A DNA stretch of 64,000 nt, from positions 67,861,560-67,925,559 of the forward strand of contig CM046452.1 of the NCBI GenBank assembly GCA_025506515.1. The letters run 5' to 3'. The stretch's first letter is position 1, and each line of letters starts with the position of its first letter. Under the pieces are notes generated by a model that saw nothing but the letters and a program-made list of their open reading frames with translations, was not told the origin of the DNA and did not search any database. Below, in pieces: positions 1-10,723 of the stretch. Both the position numbers and the translations under genes were made by a program. This DNA is from Flaveria trinervia (Eukaryota; Streptophyta; Magnoliopsida; Asterales; Asteraceae).

Positions 1-222
1 CCCACCAGGACAAAGCCGAGTCCACAAATGAGTGGACAGCAAACTTCACTTTCTGGTCCTCTCAGCACTCGCTGATATTCAGAACAGCTTCCGTCTCTCT
101 CACCCACCGGTGAGCAGTAGCAGCAGTGCTATTACATCGAAGGTTAGGGGCTTGCATCTTTGAAATGCCCCATAGTTACATCCTCGTGCCGCCTCCTGCA
201 CAGGCTCTTCTTCCTTCTCTTC
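1..222 (-). pseudogene. Gag core fragment of element A (downstream part)
   Basis: On the minus strand this reads as the acidic linker and start of the retrotransposon gag core. It matches the B copy at about 6415-6640 and the H copy at 57180-57410 almost base for base, including the stretch for RCKPLTFD followed by the STNFADE-like helix region. It joins directly to the left LTR of B at 223, so the other half of this gag is at 9135-9478. One or more indels break the frame, and the sequence runs off the window. As in all Ty3 elements the product would be the capsid/nucleocapsid precursor. Confidence 0.75.
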
Positions 223-694
223 TATAAGACCACGTTCCCGGGACGCTTACAGTTGGATCCCCATCGCACATAAAACATATAATTACATTTTCCTTATGAA
301 AATATTGCAGCGGAAACATAAAAAACTTTTCATATCATTACAAATGCTTTTGCAAGTTAATACAAGCGTTCATTTCAAAACATCATTCGTTCGCATTACA
401 ATGCAAAAACATTAACAAAAGAATGCCATCCAAAAGAGCTGAGTAGCCACGTCGTGCCATCCTTCACAACGTTTACCTGCCAACTGAAAATGTATAAAAG
501 TCAGTGTCACTGAGTGAGTTCTAGTTTTATAATAAACATACATTTCAATCGTTAAAACCGTTCTTTACTTTCTTTCAAATCATATTGTGCTTTACATTCA
601 TTCGTGAGCATACAATATACATACACCTTGATAATATAATTATTATCTTCCATTACGTTCGTTAACTTCGTTCATTTTATTCGTTCGTCTTTTC

Positions 695-1066
695 GAGTCT
701 GTTGCGACAACAGGGTCGCTCACCTCATTAACAATCACAACAATTTGCATGCTATCCGAGTCTGTTGCAGCCATAGGGTTGCTCACCCCAAATTGCCAAT
801 TTCAACGATAGCATGCTATCCGAGTCTGTTGCAACCATAGGGTCGCTCACCTCATGGCAACTTCACGATAGCTCGCTATCCGAGTATGTTGCACCTATAG
901 GGTTGCTTACCCCAATTGCCAATTTCAACGATAGCACACTACCCGAGTCTGTGGCAACCATAGGGTTGCTCACCTCATGGCAACTTCACGATAGCACGCT
1001 GTTCGAGTCTGTTGCAACAACTAAGTTGCTCACCTCATATATGTACTTGCAAGCCTTTCCTTTGTT
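695..1066. repeat. Tandem array, six units of 60-64 bp, in left LTR of B
   Basis: Units start with GAGTCTGTTGCAACCATAGG at 695, 758, 822, 882, 945 and 1005. Two subtypes alternate: one continues CCCCAATTGCCAATTTCAAC (63-64 bp), the other CTCATGGCAACTTCAC (60 bp), which makes a higher-order dimer of about 123 bp. Each unit carries the palindrome GTTGCAAC. The same array is in the other LTR. Confidence 0.9.
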
Positions 1067-1372
1067 CATTCATCATTCAATTGCATGCATTCTTACTTCG
1101 TGTTCCTCTTTCATTATCTTTCACTTTACGTTACATAAAACTTCATTCATTCATTAACATGACACGTAAAGCCATAAGAAAGATAAACATACATCATCAT
1201 AAGGAACATGCCATACAATCAGACATAATCACCAATCATACATCCCATCATACCTCACGAATCACAATATTTATAACTTCAAAAAGTCAACTTACATAGC
1301 CCCCGGGAACCTCCCAAGTCAAAGCCTACATTACACTTTTCCCCAAAAATCAGAAATAATCTAAGTCCTTAG

Positions 1373-1770
1373 ACGCATGGGTACTATGCAGGCGCATGGG
1401 GAACACTTAGGCGCATGGGCAACTTTCAGGCGCATGGGCACTATGCAGGCGCATGGGGGAACACTTAGGCACATGGGCAACTTTCAGGCGCATGGGCACT
1501 ATGCAGGCGCATGGTCTAGGCGCATGGGAACCTTGGACGTCTGGACACTTAGTCAATTCCAGCCCAATTCTAGGCGCATGGGTACTATTCAGGCGTATGA
1601 ACTTAGGCGTTGGACCATTCAGTCGCATGGGCCACTTGGGCGCATGGGCACTATCGGGCCCTACACTTCGTCATCCGACTAATATTTCTAGGCGCATGGA
1701 CCACTGTTCAGGCGCATGAATTACACTTAAATAATTCTAAGGCATTTCCAGGCGCATGAGCCTTATCTAG
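1373..1770. repeat. Degenerate array of GGCGCATGGGCACTATGCA-like units (left LTR of B)
   Basis: About eighteen copies of a core GGCGCATG(G/A), spaced mostly 18-25 bases, with linkers such as GGCACTATGCA and GGAACACTTA. The periodic ORF beginning at 1377 is a by-product of the repeat. Confidence 0.9.
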
Positions 1771-2170
1771 ATGCATGAACCTTTTGTACAACATGTTTCT
1801 AGGATGTTTTCGAACCCAATCATCAAACCCATCTGTTCTAAACTTACCAAGGCTATTCTAAACATGAACAACCTATAAGCATCCAAGAATCATTATCCAA
1901 CATGCATAATACATACGGGTACACATACATAAACATTGTAAAACCGTTTTAATACATTTTCAGCTCCAAAGAGTTTAAAATAAGTAGAAATCAGGGTCTA
2001 GAAACTCACCTGGTGCAACTTGGGTGTTTCTTCCTTCTAACCCGCTTGCGAATGAGTTCAAACACCTAAAAAACCCCACCAAAGACACACACACAACATA
2101 TAAGCATAAACCCGAGACCAAAACCCAACACAAACACTTAAAAACCACGAATTCATAACTTAAATTCGAC

Positions 2171-2213
2171 CTTCTTCTTCTTCTTCTTCTTTTTCTTCTT
2201 CTTCTTCTTCTTC
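2171..2213. repeat. (TTC)n microsatellite in left LTR of B
   Basis: About fourteen TTC/TTT triplets, against about five at the matching place in the right LTR (8924-8938), so the tract changed length after insertion. Confidence 0.9.
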
Positions 2214-2385
2214 CGAGAGTTTCTGCTCTCTCTCTCTCAATCCGAATGAAAAGTGATGTGAAGGGAGGGTGGGCGGCCATGCCAGCCTTTACACCAACTT
2301 TTGAAAGATTGTCCTTTTGACACTTTTAACCCCTCATTTTGGGTTTAAATGATTTTTCTTATCTATGGAAAAGCCGGGTGTTACA

Positions 2386-2399
2386 AGTCCACCCGCTTA
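2386..2399 (-). promoter_or_regulatory. Polypurine tract of element B
   Basis: Minus-strand AAGCGGGTGGACT lies directly before the 3' LTR. The family form is AAGGGGGTGGACT, as in H. It would prime plus-strand DNA; one purine is changed here. Confidence 0.6.
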
Positions 2400-2423
2400 T
2401 TTAGGTTTCGTCCCGGAAACCTG

Positions 2424-4291
2424 TTATTTCTCGAACATATGAGGATAATGCTGCCTCATCTCCTCCTCGGTCTCCCATGTAGATTCGGATCCCTTCCTGT
2501 GCTTCCACTGTACACGCACCAGAGGAACCACTTTATTTCTCAGCCTCTTCTCTTTACGATCGATGATCGCCACTGGTTGCTCCACATAATTGAGTCGTTC
2601 ATCCACCACGATATCTTCCAGCGGTACAACCAATTTCACCTAGCTCACTGGGCAACTTCAATCTATAGGCCACCTCTCCTACTCGAGCAATGATTTGGAA
2701 AGGCCCTATGTATCTCGGGCTCAACTTGCCCCACTTCCTAAACGAATGATACCCTTCTATGGTGAGACCTTCAACATAACCCGGTCACCCACCTGGAACT
2801 CAATCGGTCTACGTCATTTATCAACATACGACTTCTGTCTATCTTTGGCTGCCTTCATGAAGGCTTTATCTTCTCAAACTTCTCGGTCGTAGCCTCAATG
2901 ACCTCGACGCTCCCCAATTCCTTCTGACCGATATCACCCCAACAAACCGGTGTTCTACATCTTCTACCGTATAGCATCTTGTATGGTGGCATGCCAATAC
3001 TGGCATGATAACTGTTGTTGTACGAGAATTCAGCTAACGGTAAGTGGTCATCCCAACTTCCCCTAAAATCAATCACACATGCCCGAACCATGTCTTCCAG
3101 TGTCTGAATGGTTCTTTCTGACTGACCATCAGTTTGGGGATGATAAGCCGTGCTAATATGTAACCTCGTCCCCATGGCGTCGTGGAATTTCTTCCAGAAT
3201 TTGGATGTAAACCGGGTGTCGCGGTCAGACACGATAGACACCGACACACCATGACGAATCACAATCTCTTTAATGAATAGATCCGCCAACCTCTCGGATG
3301 AATATGTCTCACGGATCGGTAAGAAGTGAGCACTCTTCGTCAGACGGTCGACAATCACCCATATGGCATCATACCCTTTCGGAGTACGCGGCAACTTCGT
3401 AATGAAATCCATGGTGATGTGCTCCCACTTCCATTCCGGTATATCCAAAGGTTGGATCTTCCCATACGACTTTTGATGCTCGGCCTTCACTTGCAAACAA
3501 GTAAGGCACTTACTCACATACCCCACCACATCGTGCTTCATACCCAGCCACCAATAATCTTTCTTCATATCTTGATACATTTTCGTGGCACCAGGATGAA
3601 TGGAATATCGCGTCTTGTGAGTTTCATCCATGAGCTTCATGCATAGATCCCAAAAACGAGGGATCCACACATGTCCAAATCGGGTTTTAACACCGAGTGT
3701 GTTTTCACCCAATTCCCCAACCAGACCTCTCATTCTTTCAGAGTTTAGATGATCTTCTTTCAATACCTCATCTTGAAACTCCTTGAATTGCTTCATTACA
3801 TCAGAGGTCATGATCAGTTGGTATGCTTTCACTCGAATCGGCTCGGGCCTATCCTTTCGGCTAAGGGCATCAGCCACCACATTGGCTTTGCCCGGATGGT
3901 AATGGATCTCGCAATCATAATCCTTTATAAGCTCCAACCATCGTCTCTGCCTCATGTTCAGAGCCTTCTGCTCGAAGAAGTACTTCAAGCTCTTGTGGTC
4001 GGTGAAGATGGTGCACTTCGTTCCATACAGATAATGCCTCCAAATCTTTAGTGCAAAGACCACGGCTGCTAGTTCCAAGTCATGAGTAGGGTAGTTGACC
4101 TCATGAACCTTCAGTTGTCGGGATGCATAGGCTATAACCTTTCCCCTTTGCATTAACACACACCCCAACCCCGAGTAAGAAGCATCTAAATAACCACCAA
4201 ATCTTCGCTTCCATCGGGTAACGACAAGACAGGAGCTTGAGTCAACCTCACCTTTAACTCCTCGAACGCCTGTTCTTGAGCTTGACCCCAT
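2424..4291 (-). pseudogene. RNase H, integrase and chromodomain of element B
   Basis: The main frame (4291-2855, 478 codons) starts in RNase H ([17 protein letters not shown], ending [12 protein letters not shown]). It continues through the integrase zinc finger (HPGATKMYQ ... [12 protein letters not shown]) and the catalytic core, with the acidic triad in [15 protein letters not shown] and [10 protein letters not shown] frameshift near 2860 interrupts the integrase tail. The last part (2639-2424) has VDERLNYVEQPVAI followed by a chromodomain (VPLVRVQWKH ... WETEEEMRQHYP) and a stop at 2424. Chromodomains in this clade bind heterochromatin marks and steer integration. All integrase catalytic residues remain, but the protein is not translatable as one chain. 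Confidence 0.9.
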
Positions 4292-5714
4292 ATAAACTTT
4301 ACATCCTTTCGGGTCAACTTGGTTAGTGGAGAAGCGATCTTGGAAAAGTCCTGAATGAACCTTCGATAATACCCCGCCAACCCCAAGAAACTATGAATCT
4401 CGGATGGCGTCTTTGGAGACTTCCATTGTATCACCGCCTCCACCTTTGCTGGATCCACCATAATCCCCTCAGGATTCGCCACATGACCCAAGAACTAAAC
4501 TTCGCGCAACCAGAATGCGCACTTGGAGAATTTTGCATACAATTTCTCCCTTCTCAACGTCTCCAACACCACTCGAATGTGATCGGCATGCTCCTCCTCG
4601 CTCTTCGTATAAATCAGGATATCATCAATAAACATAATCACTGATTTATCTAACATTGGCCGACACACTCGATTCATCAAGTCCATAAAAGTAGCTGGCG
4701 CGTTGGTCAAACCAAAAGACATAATGAAGAACTCGTAGTGTCCATAACGCGTGCGAAAATCTATTTTAGGATATCCTGCCTCCTCACCTTCAACTGATGA
4801 TAACCAGATCGAAGGTCTAACCTTGAAATCAACTAGCACCCTGGAGCTATTCAAACAGATCATCAATTCTTGGTAAGGGGTACCGATTCCTATCGTTAGC
4901 TTATTCAACTCACGGTAGTCTATACACATCCTCATGCTACCATCTTTCTTCTTCACAAATATGACCGGATCACCCCAAGGAGAGATAGTCGGTCTAATGA
5001 ACTCCTTATCTAGCAGCTCTTGCAACTGGTCCATTAACTCTTTCATCTCAGTCAGAGCCAACCGATACGATGCCTTAGCTACCGGTTGGGCACCTGGTAT
5101 CAAGTCAATCCGAAACTCAACCTCACGGTCCGGTGGCACACCTGGTAAATCTTTTGGAAACATATCCGGAAAGTCACACACAACTGGTACATCAGATAGT
5201 TGTGGTGTTGGCGCGTCCACATCCTTTACGTAGGCCAAGTAGGCACTACATCCACGGCTTATGAACTTTCCCGCCACCGCCATCGAAATCACTTTCGGGA
5301 TCGTCGTGACTCGATCGCCATAAATCGTCACCTTATTCCTGTCCGGTGCTGTCAATTGGATCATCTTCTTGCGACACACAATATTCGCTTCGTAGTCCGC
5401 CAACCAATCCATTCATAGGACTACATCGAAACCGCCTAAGGTCATCACGAATGGTCTAACAAGAAACTTATGACCGTCTTGTTCTATGTCACACCTTCTA
5501 CCACCTTAGAAATCATCGTAGACTTACCTATGGTAGTTTCTACCTCGAAGGGCTCATCAATACATCTACTCTTAATGGGAAACTTAGCACAAATGGCAGC
5601 AGAAATGAAACTTCTACTAGCACCAGAATCAAACAACACAGATGCAAGAGTTTGGTTCACTAGAAACATACCTGACACCATGTCGGGGTCTGTCCCAGCC
5701 TCCTCTCGAGTCAC
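4186..5714 (-). pseudogene. Protease and reverse transcriptase of element B
   Basis: Protease is read from 5714: VLFDSGASRSFISAA holds the catalytic DSG of a retroviral-type aspartic protease. After a frameshift near 5484 the frame 5412-4495 (305 codons) carries [11 protein letters not shown], the protease-RT connector, then RT motifs [37 protein letters not shown] and the catalytic FIDDILIY. A block between TIGI and [10 protein letters not shown] is scrambled (about 4800-4870), where [13 protein letters not shown] is expected, so RT is damaged internally. The frame from 4491 gives the thumb/RNase H start ([18 protein letters not shown]). Confidence 0.88.
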
Positions 5715-6962
5715 CGTGAAAGCTCGGGCGCTTGCCTTCTTCCCTTCTCCTCCAGCCTTCTTCGCTTCCGAACTTTCAGCCTTGGCCTCTTACAATCCCT
5801 GCTCAGATGACCATTCTCCCCAGTTGTAACACCTTCCAGCCCCACAATCTCTAGCCATATTCCCACACTTGAAGCAGCTGTTTGATCCCCATTTGCATTC
5901 TCCCGAATGCTTCTTCCCGCATTTACCACACTTCTTCAATCCTGCACCAGATGTGGCCACACGTCGGTGACCCACCTTCGCCACCTTATTGTTTGGAGCG
6001 GCTCCACCACGTCCAAACCATTTCCCATTCCAGTTCCAGTCACCACCACCCTTCTTGTTAACCTCAGCCCCATCACCTCGTGCTCATCATATAACCTACC
6101 AGCCAAATCAACCGCCGACCTAAAAGTGCTCGCCGCACGGCGATCATATGCCTACGAATATCTGCCGACACCCTTGGATGTATCTCTTAATCTTTCATGA
6201 TAGTGGTGTCACTTGATTTGGCACTAGCTGCGCCATTTCATTAAATTTTGTGGTGTACTACTGGTGTGTCATCGTTCTCGCCTGCAGCTGCAGGAACTCT
6301 CTTTCTACCTTATCCATCTCTCTGTGAGGACAGAATTCCTCAATCACTAACTTCTTCAGTTCAGTCCATCTCATTCTCCCAATGGCCCTGCCAACCTCGG
6401 CTTGGACAATGTTGTCCCACCAGCACAAAGCTGAGTCCACGAAAGAGTGGGTAGCGAACTTCACCTTTTGGTCTTCACGGCACTCACTGATGTCAAGAAC
6501 AACCTCCATTTCCCTCACCCACCGGTGAGCAGCTGCAGCAGTTTCATTTCCATCGAAAGTAGGGGGCTTGCATCTCATAAACGCCCTATAGTTACAGCCT
6601 CGGCCGCCTCCGGCGCAGGCTCTTCTTCTTCCTCGTCCTCATCATCAGAGAGAAGCGTTTCCGGCTCTAGTTGCTCCCGTCCTCCCGAGGACCTGTTTCT
6701 CTCCTTTCTTTCCCCTTCCCTTACTGCCTTGATCACTTCGGTCACCACAGATGGTAGAATCATCTGCATGACCTTATGAACTTCCTCCACAATAGCCTCC
6801 TTTACTGAGGCTCTCAGATTGGTGCTCTCGTTGCCACCCTCCGGATGAGAGGTCTCTGGTTCTTCATGAACCCTTCTCAACTCTGGGTCTCCCTCTCTTG
6901 GGTCGCGGTTCAACACCGTGACCTCCACCCTGTGAAGCTTTTGAAGATCTATCACTGGCCAT
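5715..6962 (-). pseudogene. Gag of element B
   Basis: The gag start is best placed at ATG 6960-6962 (MASDRSSKASQGGG), which matches the MAGGRSSKAS start of A and H. A stop about 33 codons later is caused by an indel. Frame 6955-6575 then carries the acidic N-terminal domain (EEEEEPAPEAAEA). Frame 6578-6258 carries the gag core (CKPPTFDGNETAAAAHRWV, LCWWDNIVQ, EEFCPHREMDKVEREFL). Zinc-knuckle remnants lie at 5984-5790 (KCGKCGKKHSGECKW, CFKCG...ARDC). The first knuckle is standard; the later ones have lost residues, so RNA binding would be impaired. Confidence 0.85.
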
Positions 6963-7130
6963 CATACGCACACTGAAAGATTCAAACACCAACACGGTCA
7001 TTCAAGGGAACAGCTCAGTTTATGTTAAGTATAGTAAGTTCCTAATAACAATGGCCCGTTGTGATTAGCCACTTACTTTACTCTTCATACCCCAAGAATT
7101 ACCTGTCCTGACAACATTAGTATTTAACCT
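6963..7130 (-). other. Leader remnant of element B, PBS deleted
   Basis: The first part matches the leader of A (9479-9650) and H, then jumps near 7131 into sequence that corresponds to about position 383 of the left LTR. About 170 bp of leader, the PBS and about 160 bp of LTR are missing. No gene is seen here. Confidence 0.8.
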
Positions 7131-7443
7131 ACATCATTTGTTCGCATTACAATGCAAAAACATTAACAAAAGAATGCCATCCAAAAGAGCTGAGTAGCCG
7201 CCTCGTGCCATCCTCAGCAACGTTTACCTGCCAACTAAAAATGTATAGAAGTTAGCGTCATTGAGTGAGTTCTAATTTTATAATAAAACATACATTTCAA
7301 TCGTTAAAACCGTTCTTTACTTTCTTTGAAATCATACTACAATTTACATTCATTCGTGACCATATATACAAACACCTTGATAGTATAATTATTATCTTCC
7401 ATTACGTTCGTTGACTTCGTTCATTTTATTCGTTCGTCCTTTT

Positions 7444-7813
7444 GAGTCTGTTGCGACAACATGGTCGCTCACCTCATTAACAATCACAACTATTTGCACG
7501 TTATTCGAGTCTATTGCAACCATAGGGTTGCTCACCCCAATTGCCAATTTCAACGATAGCACGCTATCCGAGTCTGTTGCAACCATAGGGTCGCTCACCT
7601 CATGGAAACTTCACGATAGCTCGCTATCCGAGTCTGTTGCACCCATAGGGTTGCTCACCCCAATTGCCAATTTCAATGATAGCACGCTACCCGAGTCTGT
7701 TGGAACCATAGGGTTGCTCACCTCATGGCAACTTCACGATAGCACGCTGTTCGAGTCTGTTGCAACAACTGGGTTGCTCACCGCATATATGTGCTTGCAA
7801 GCCTTTCCTTCGT
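7444..7813. repeat. Tandem array, six units of 60-63 bp, in right LTR of B
   Basis: Units begin GAGTCTGTTG or GAGTCTATTG at 7444, 7507, 7570, 7630, 7693 and 7753, with the same alternating subtypes as the left LTR, so the array predates this insertion. Confidence 0.88.
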
Positions 7814-8123
7814 TCATTCGTCATTCAATAATGCATGCATTCTTACTTCGTGTTCCTCTTTCAATATATTTCACTTTACGTTACATAATACTCCATTCAT
7901 TCATTAACATGACATGTAAAGCCATAAGAAAGATAAACATATATCATCATAAGGAACATGCCATACAATCATACATAATAACCAATCATACATCCCATCA
8001 TACCTCACTCATCATAACATTTATGACTTCAAAAAGTCAATTTACATAGCCCCCGGGAACCTCCCAAGTCAAAGCCTACATTACACTTTTTCCCAAAAAT
8101 CGGAAAATAATATAAGTCCTTAG

Positions 8124-8522
8124 ACGCATGGGTACTATGCAGGCACATGGGGAACACTTAGGCGTATGGGCAACTTTCAGGCGCATAGGGGAACACTTAG
8201 GCGCATGGGTAACTTCTAGGCGCATGGGCACTATGCAGGTGCATAGGAGTCTAGGTGCATGGGAACCTTGGACTACTAGACACTTAGTCAATTCCAGCCT
8301 AATTCTAGGCGCATGGGTGCTATTCAGGCGTATGAACTTAGGCGTGTGGACCATTTAGTCACATGGACACTTAGGCGCATGGGCACTATCGGGGTGCATG
8401 GCCCCACACTTAGTCATCCGACTAATATTTCTAGGCACATGGACCACTATTCAGGCGCATGAATTACACTTCAATAATTCTAAGGCATTTCCAGGCGCAT
8501 GAGCCTTATCTAGGCGCATGAA
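8124..8522. repeat. GGCGCATGG array in right LTR of B
   Basis: It has the same periodic GGCGCATG core as the left LTR, with rearranged unit order and several GCACATG, GTGCATG and GCGTATG variants. Confidence 0.88.
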
Positions 8523-9134
8523 CCTTCTGTACAACATGTTTCTAGGATGTTTTCGAACCCAATCATCAAACCCATCTGTTCTAAGCTTACCAAGGCTATT
8601 CTAAACATGAACAACCTATAAGCATCTAAGAATCATCATCCAACATGCATAATACATACGGGTATACATACATAAACATTGTAAAACCGTTTTAATACAT
8701 TTTCAGCCCTAAAGAGTTTAAAACAAGTAGAAATCAGGGTCTATAAACTCACCTGGTGCAACTTGGGTGTTTCTTCCTTCTAACCGCTTACGAATGAGTT
8801 CAAAACCTAAAAAAACCCCACCAAACACACACACCCGAACACACACAACATAGAAGCATAAATCCAAAACCAAAACCCAACACAAACACTTAAAAACCAC
8901 AAATTTATACCTTAAATTCGACCTTCTTCTTCTTCTTCCGATAGTTTCTGCTCTCTCTCTCAATCCGAATGAAAAGTGATGTGAAGGGAGGGTGGGCGGC
9001 CATGCCCACCTTTACACCAACTTTTGAAAGATTTTGTCCTTTTGACACTTTTAACCCCTCATCTTGGGTTTTAATTGCTTTTCCTTCTTTTATTCCTCTT
9101 TTCTTATCTTTCTTTGAAAAAGCCGGGTGTTATA

Positions 9135-9478
9135 TCTTCTTCCTCGTCATCCGAGAAAACCATCTCGGTCTCAGGCCGTCTCCCTTCGCCAGTAGGTCTA
9201 TTCCTTTCTTTCCTCTCCCCCTCCCGTACAACCTTTATCACTTCGGTCACCACAGATGGTAGAATCGTTTGCATGACCTGATGCACCTCCTCAACTATAT
9301 CCTCCTTTACTGAGGCTCTTAAGTTTGCACTCTCGTCTCTGACCACTGGGTGAGGGGTCTCGGGTTCTTCATGAACTAGCTTTTCAGCTCTAGGCCTTTC
9401 TCTTTTGGGCCGCGATTCAGCACCGTGCGCACCACGACCTCCACCCCTCGAAGCTTTTGATGATCTACCACCGGCCAT
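9135..9478 (-). pseudogene. Gag N-terminal part of element A
   Basis: It starts at ATG 9478 (MAGGRSSKASRGGGRG), is basic (RPKRERPRAEK), then has a helical segment ASVKEDIVEEVHQVMQTI shared with B and H. It is cut at 9135 by insertion of B; the reading continues at 222 toward 1. The last residues of the open frame (PGFFKER) are from the LTR of B, not gag. Confidence 0.85.
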
Positions 9479-9806
9479 CCTCTAACACACACTATAAGAT
9501 TCAAACACCAACACGGTCATTCAAAGGAACAACTTAGTTTATGTCAAGTATAGTGAGTCCCTAATTACAGTGGCCAGTTGTGATTAACCACTTACTTTAC
9601 TCTTCATACCTCAAGAATATCCTATCCTATCTACATCAGTATCTAAATCTACAAACAACACATAAACCACATAACATGCACACATAATGCCGGTTAATAT
9701 TATGAAAATACCTGATGGCACGTAGCTACTCGGACTGGTATCCCATCCCTTTCCGTCCCATTTAAGTTTAGGTTTATTTTGACATTTTACCCATTTCACT
9801 TAAACT
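9479..9806 (-). other. Leader of element A between gag start and PBS
   Basis: Untranslated leader of about 330 bp, conserved with H (57730-58052) and E (34826-35159). No ORF comparable to the one in F is seen. Confidence 0.75.
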
Positions 9807-9823
9807 TTGGCTCTGATACCAAC
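9807..9823 (-). promoter_or_regulatory. Primer binding site of element A
   Basis: Minus-strand GTTGGTATCAGAGCCAA matches the 3' end of plant initiator methionine tRNA (TGGTATCAGAGC). It lies two bases inside the LTR border at 9825. Confidence 0.9.
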
Positions 9824-9824
9824 T

Positions 9825-10292
9825 TGTAAGGCCCCGTTCCCGGGATGCTCACAACTGGTCAATCATTGCACATAAACGTATATTTACATTTAATTTAAAT
9901 AAACACCGTAGCGAAAACATTCAAAAATGACATTTCATTTCATTATAAAGGCTTTTGCAAAATAATACATCGTTATCACATTACAAAATACTTGTTGCAT
10001 TACATCGGAAAAGCATTATAAAAATGGATGCCATCCAAAAAGGAGCCAAGTAGTCGCCTCGTGCCATCCTCAGCAACCTTACCTCCCAACTGGAAACACA
10101 TAAAAGTCAGCTTTAAAAGTCAGTGCATCTGAGTGAGTTCTAGTTTTTAAATAAAACATACTTTACTTTCATTAAAACCGTTCTTTACTTTTGTATGTGG
10201 TCACATATCATACGTTTAATATCATTATTATCTTCATCATTTGTTTGTTCATTCCCTACATTCGTCAATAAATCTTTACTTTCATTCGGACC
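9825..10292 (-). repeat. LTR of element A, first segment
   Basis: Begins TGTAAGGCCCCGTTCCCGGG and is broken at 10292 by element C; GGACC (10288-10292) is the left target duplication. It continues at 23936. Confidence 0.92.
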
Positions 10293-10522
10293 TGTTGATA
10301 TATATATGTATCTAGATCCTGATCTGAATGTAATATGTCTTACACTTATGTAACTATTGGGTACTTAATGAAATACAAATGTTTGGTTGTGTTTATAATG
10401 TTTAATATTTCATTAATGAGTTGTTTAACACATATTGACTTAATTATATAGGTTTGTGATTGTTTGAAGTGTTATACATAATGTTACAATATTGAATACA
10501 CTCAAACTTGGTGAAGTGAAGT

Positions 10523-10705
10523 TCTCATGCGTCCGACTGGACCATGCGCCCCAACAGTGGTCATGCGTCCGAATGGCCATGCGACTGAACAACTTCATGC
10601 TTCTGACTCAGTCGCACGACTGAACACTCAGCAGTGTGAATGGATCAACCGCATGGCCCAATCGCACCAATGAACCATGATAATGGTTCAGTCGCCCGAA
10701 TGAGC
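10523..10705. repeat. Dyad-motif cluster in 5' LTR of C
   Basis: A run of CATGCGTCCGAATGG, TCAGTCGCACGACTGA (7-bp arms, 10608-10623), CAATCGCACCAATG and CAGTCGCCCGAATG motifs just upstream of the TATA box. Position suggests enhancer-like sites; not shown by sequence alone. Confidence 0.7.
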
Positions 10706-10715
10706 AATCCTAACC

Positions 10716-10723
10716 TATAAATA
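10716..10723 (+). promoter_or_regulatory. TATA box of 5' LTR of C
   Basis: TATAAATA in the context CCTAACCTATAAATACCACC; also at 23657-23664 in the 3' LTR. It would drive the genomic transcript. Confidence 0.65.

Larger units (their letters stand above)
484..2009 (-). other. Predicted LTR intron (donor/acceptor pair) in element B
   Basis: On the minus strand a textbook donor, CACCAG|GTGAGTTTC, ends its exon at 2010, and an acceptor, TACATTTTCAG|TTGGC, ends the putative 1526-nt intron at 484. The right LTR has the same pair (donor 8747-8752, acceptor TTTTTAG at 7235). Counterparts occur in E (donor-like at about 36752), H (52790 and 59881) and A (25222). The intron would remove the whole GCGCATGG array from a leader transcript. 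This is inference from splice consensus only; no transcript is seen. Confidence 0.35.
223..2385 (-). repeat. 3' LTR of element B (2163 bp)
   Basis: It aligns along its length with 7131-9134 and ends GGGTGTTACA at 2385, directly before the polypurine tract. Inside it, left to right on the plus strand, are an acceptor-like site near 484, a 60-64-bp tandem array (695-1066), a GCGCATGG array (1373-1770), a donor-like site near 2009 and a TTC microsatellite (2171-2213). Open frames such as 813-1157 and 1377-1682 fall inside the arrays and are not considered genes. Confidence 0.9.
223..9134 (-). mobile_element. Element B: Tekay-type Ty3/gypsy chromovirus, 8.9 kb, nested in A
   Basis: Order on the minus strand: truncated 5' LTR (7131-9134), leader, gag, protease, RT, RNase H, integrase with chromodomain, PPT, 3' LTR (223-2385). 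The target duplication TCTTC lies at 218-222 and 9135-9139. The LTR termini are worn: the left starts TATAAGACCAC where relatives have TGTAAGGCCCC, and the right ends TGTTATA instead of TGTTACA. The PBS and about the first 160 bases of the right LTR are missing, so the copy could not prime reverse transcription. Pol keeps long reading frames (478 codons for RNase H-integrase) but gag and RT carry several frameshifts. Clade call rests on chromodomain, pol order and LTRs over 2 kb. Confidence 0.9.
7131..9134 (-). repeat. 5' LTR of element B, truncated (2004 bp)
   Basis: It is collinear with 383-2385 and contains the same six-unit array (7444-7813) and GCGCATGG array (8124-8522). It lacks the terminal TGTAAGGCCCC block and ends TGTTATA followed by TCTTC. 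Donor-like GTGAGT on the minus strand is at 8747-8752. Confidence 0.9.

Noticed and set aside
813..1157. 114-codon ORF in the LTR of B, with a longer version at 7411-8049
   Set aside because: Follows the 60-64-bp array whose units are near multiples of three; frame differs between the LTR copies and there is no conservation beyond the repeat.
1377..1719. Repetitive ORFs with MGTMQAHG units
   Set aside because: By-product of the GGCGCATGG array in the LTR; open in several frames at once and on both strands.
1373..1770. Possible CRISPR array (regular short repeats)
   Set aside because: Plant nuclear context, spacers are themselves repeated, units degenerate, no cas genes.
2424..2639. Separate host chromodomain gene
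   Set aside because: It is the C-terminal part of the B integrase, directly upstream of the PPT.
9807..9823. tRNA-like match to initiator methionine tRNA
   Set aside because: Only the 3' terminal part matches; it is a retroelement primer binding site, not a tRNA gene.
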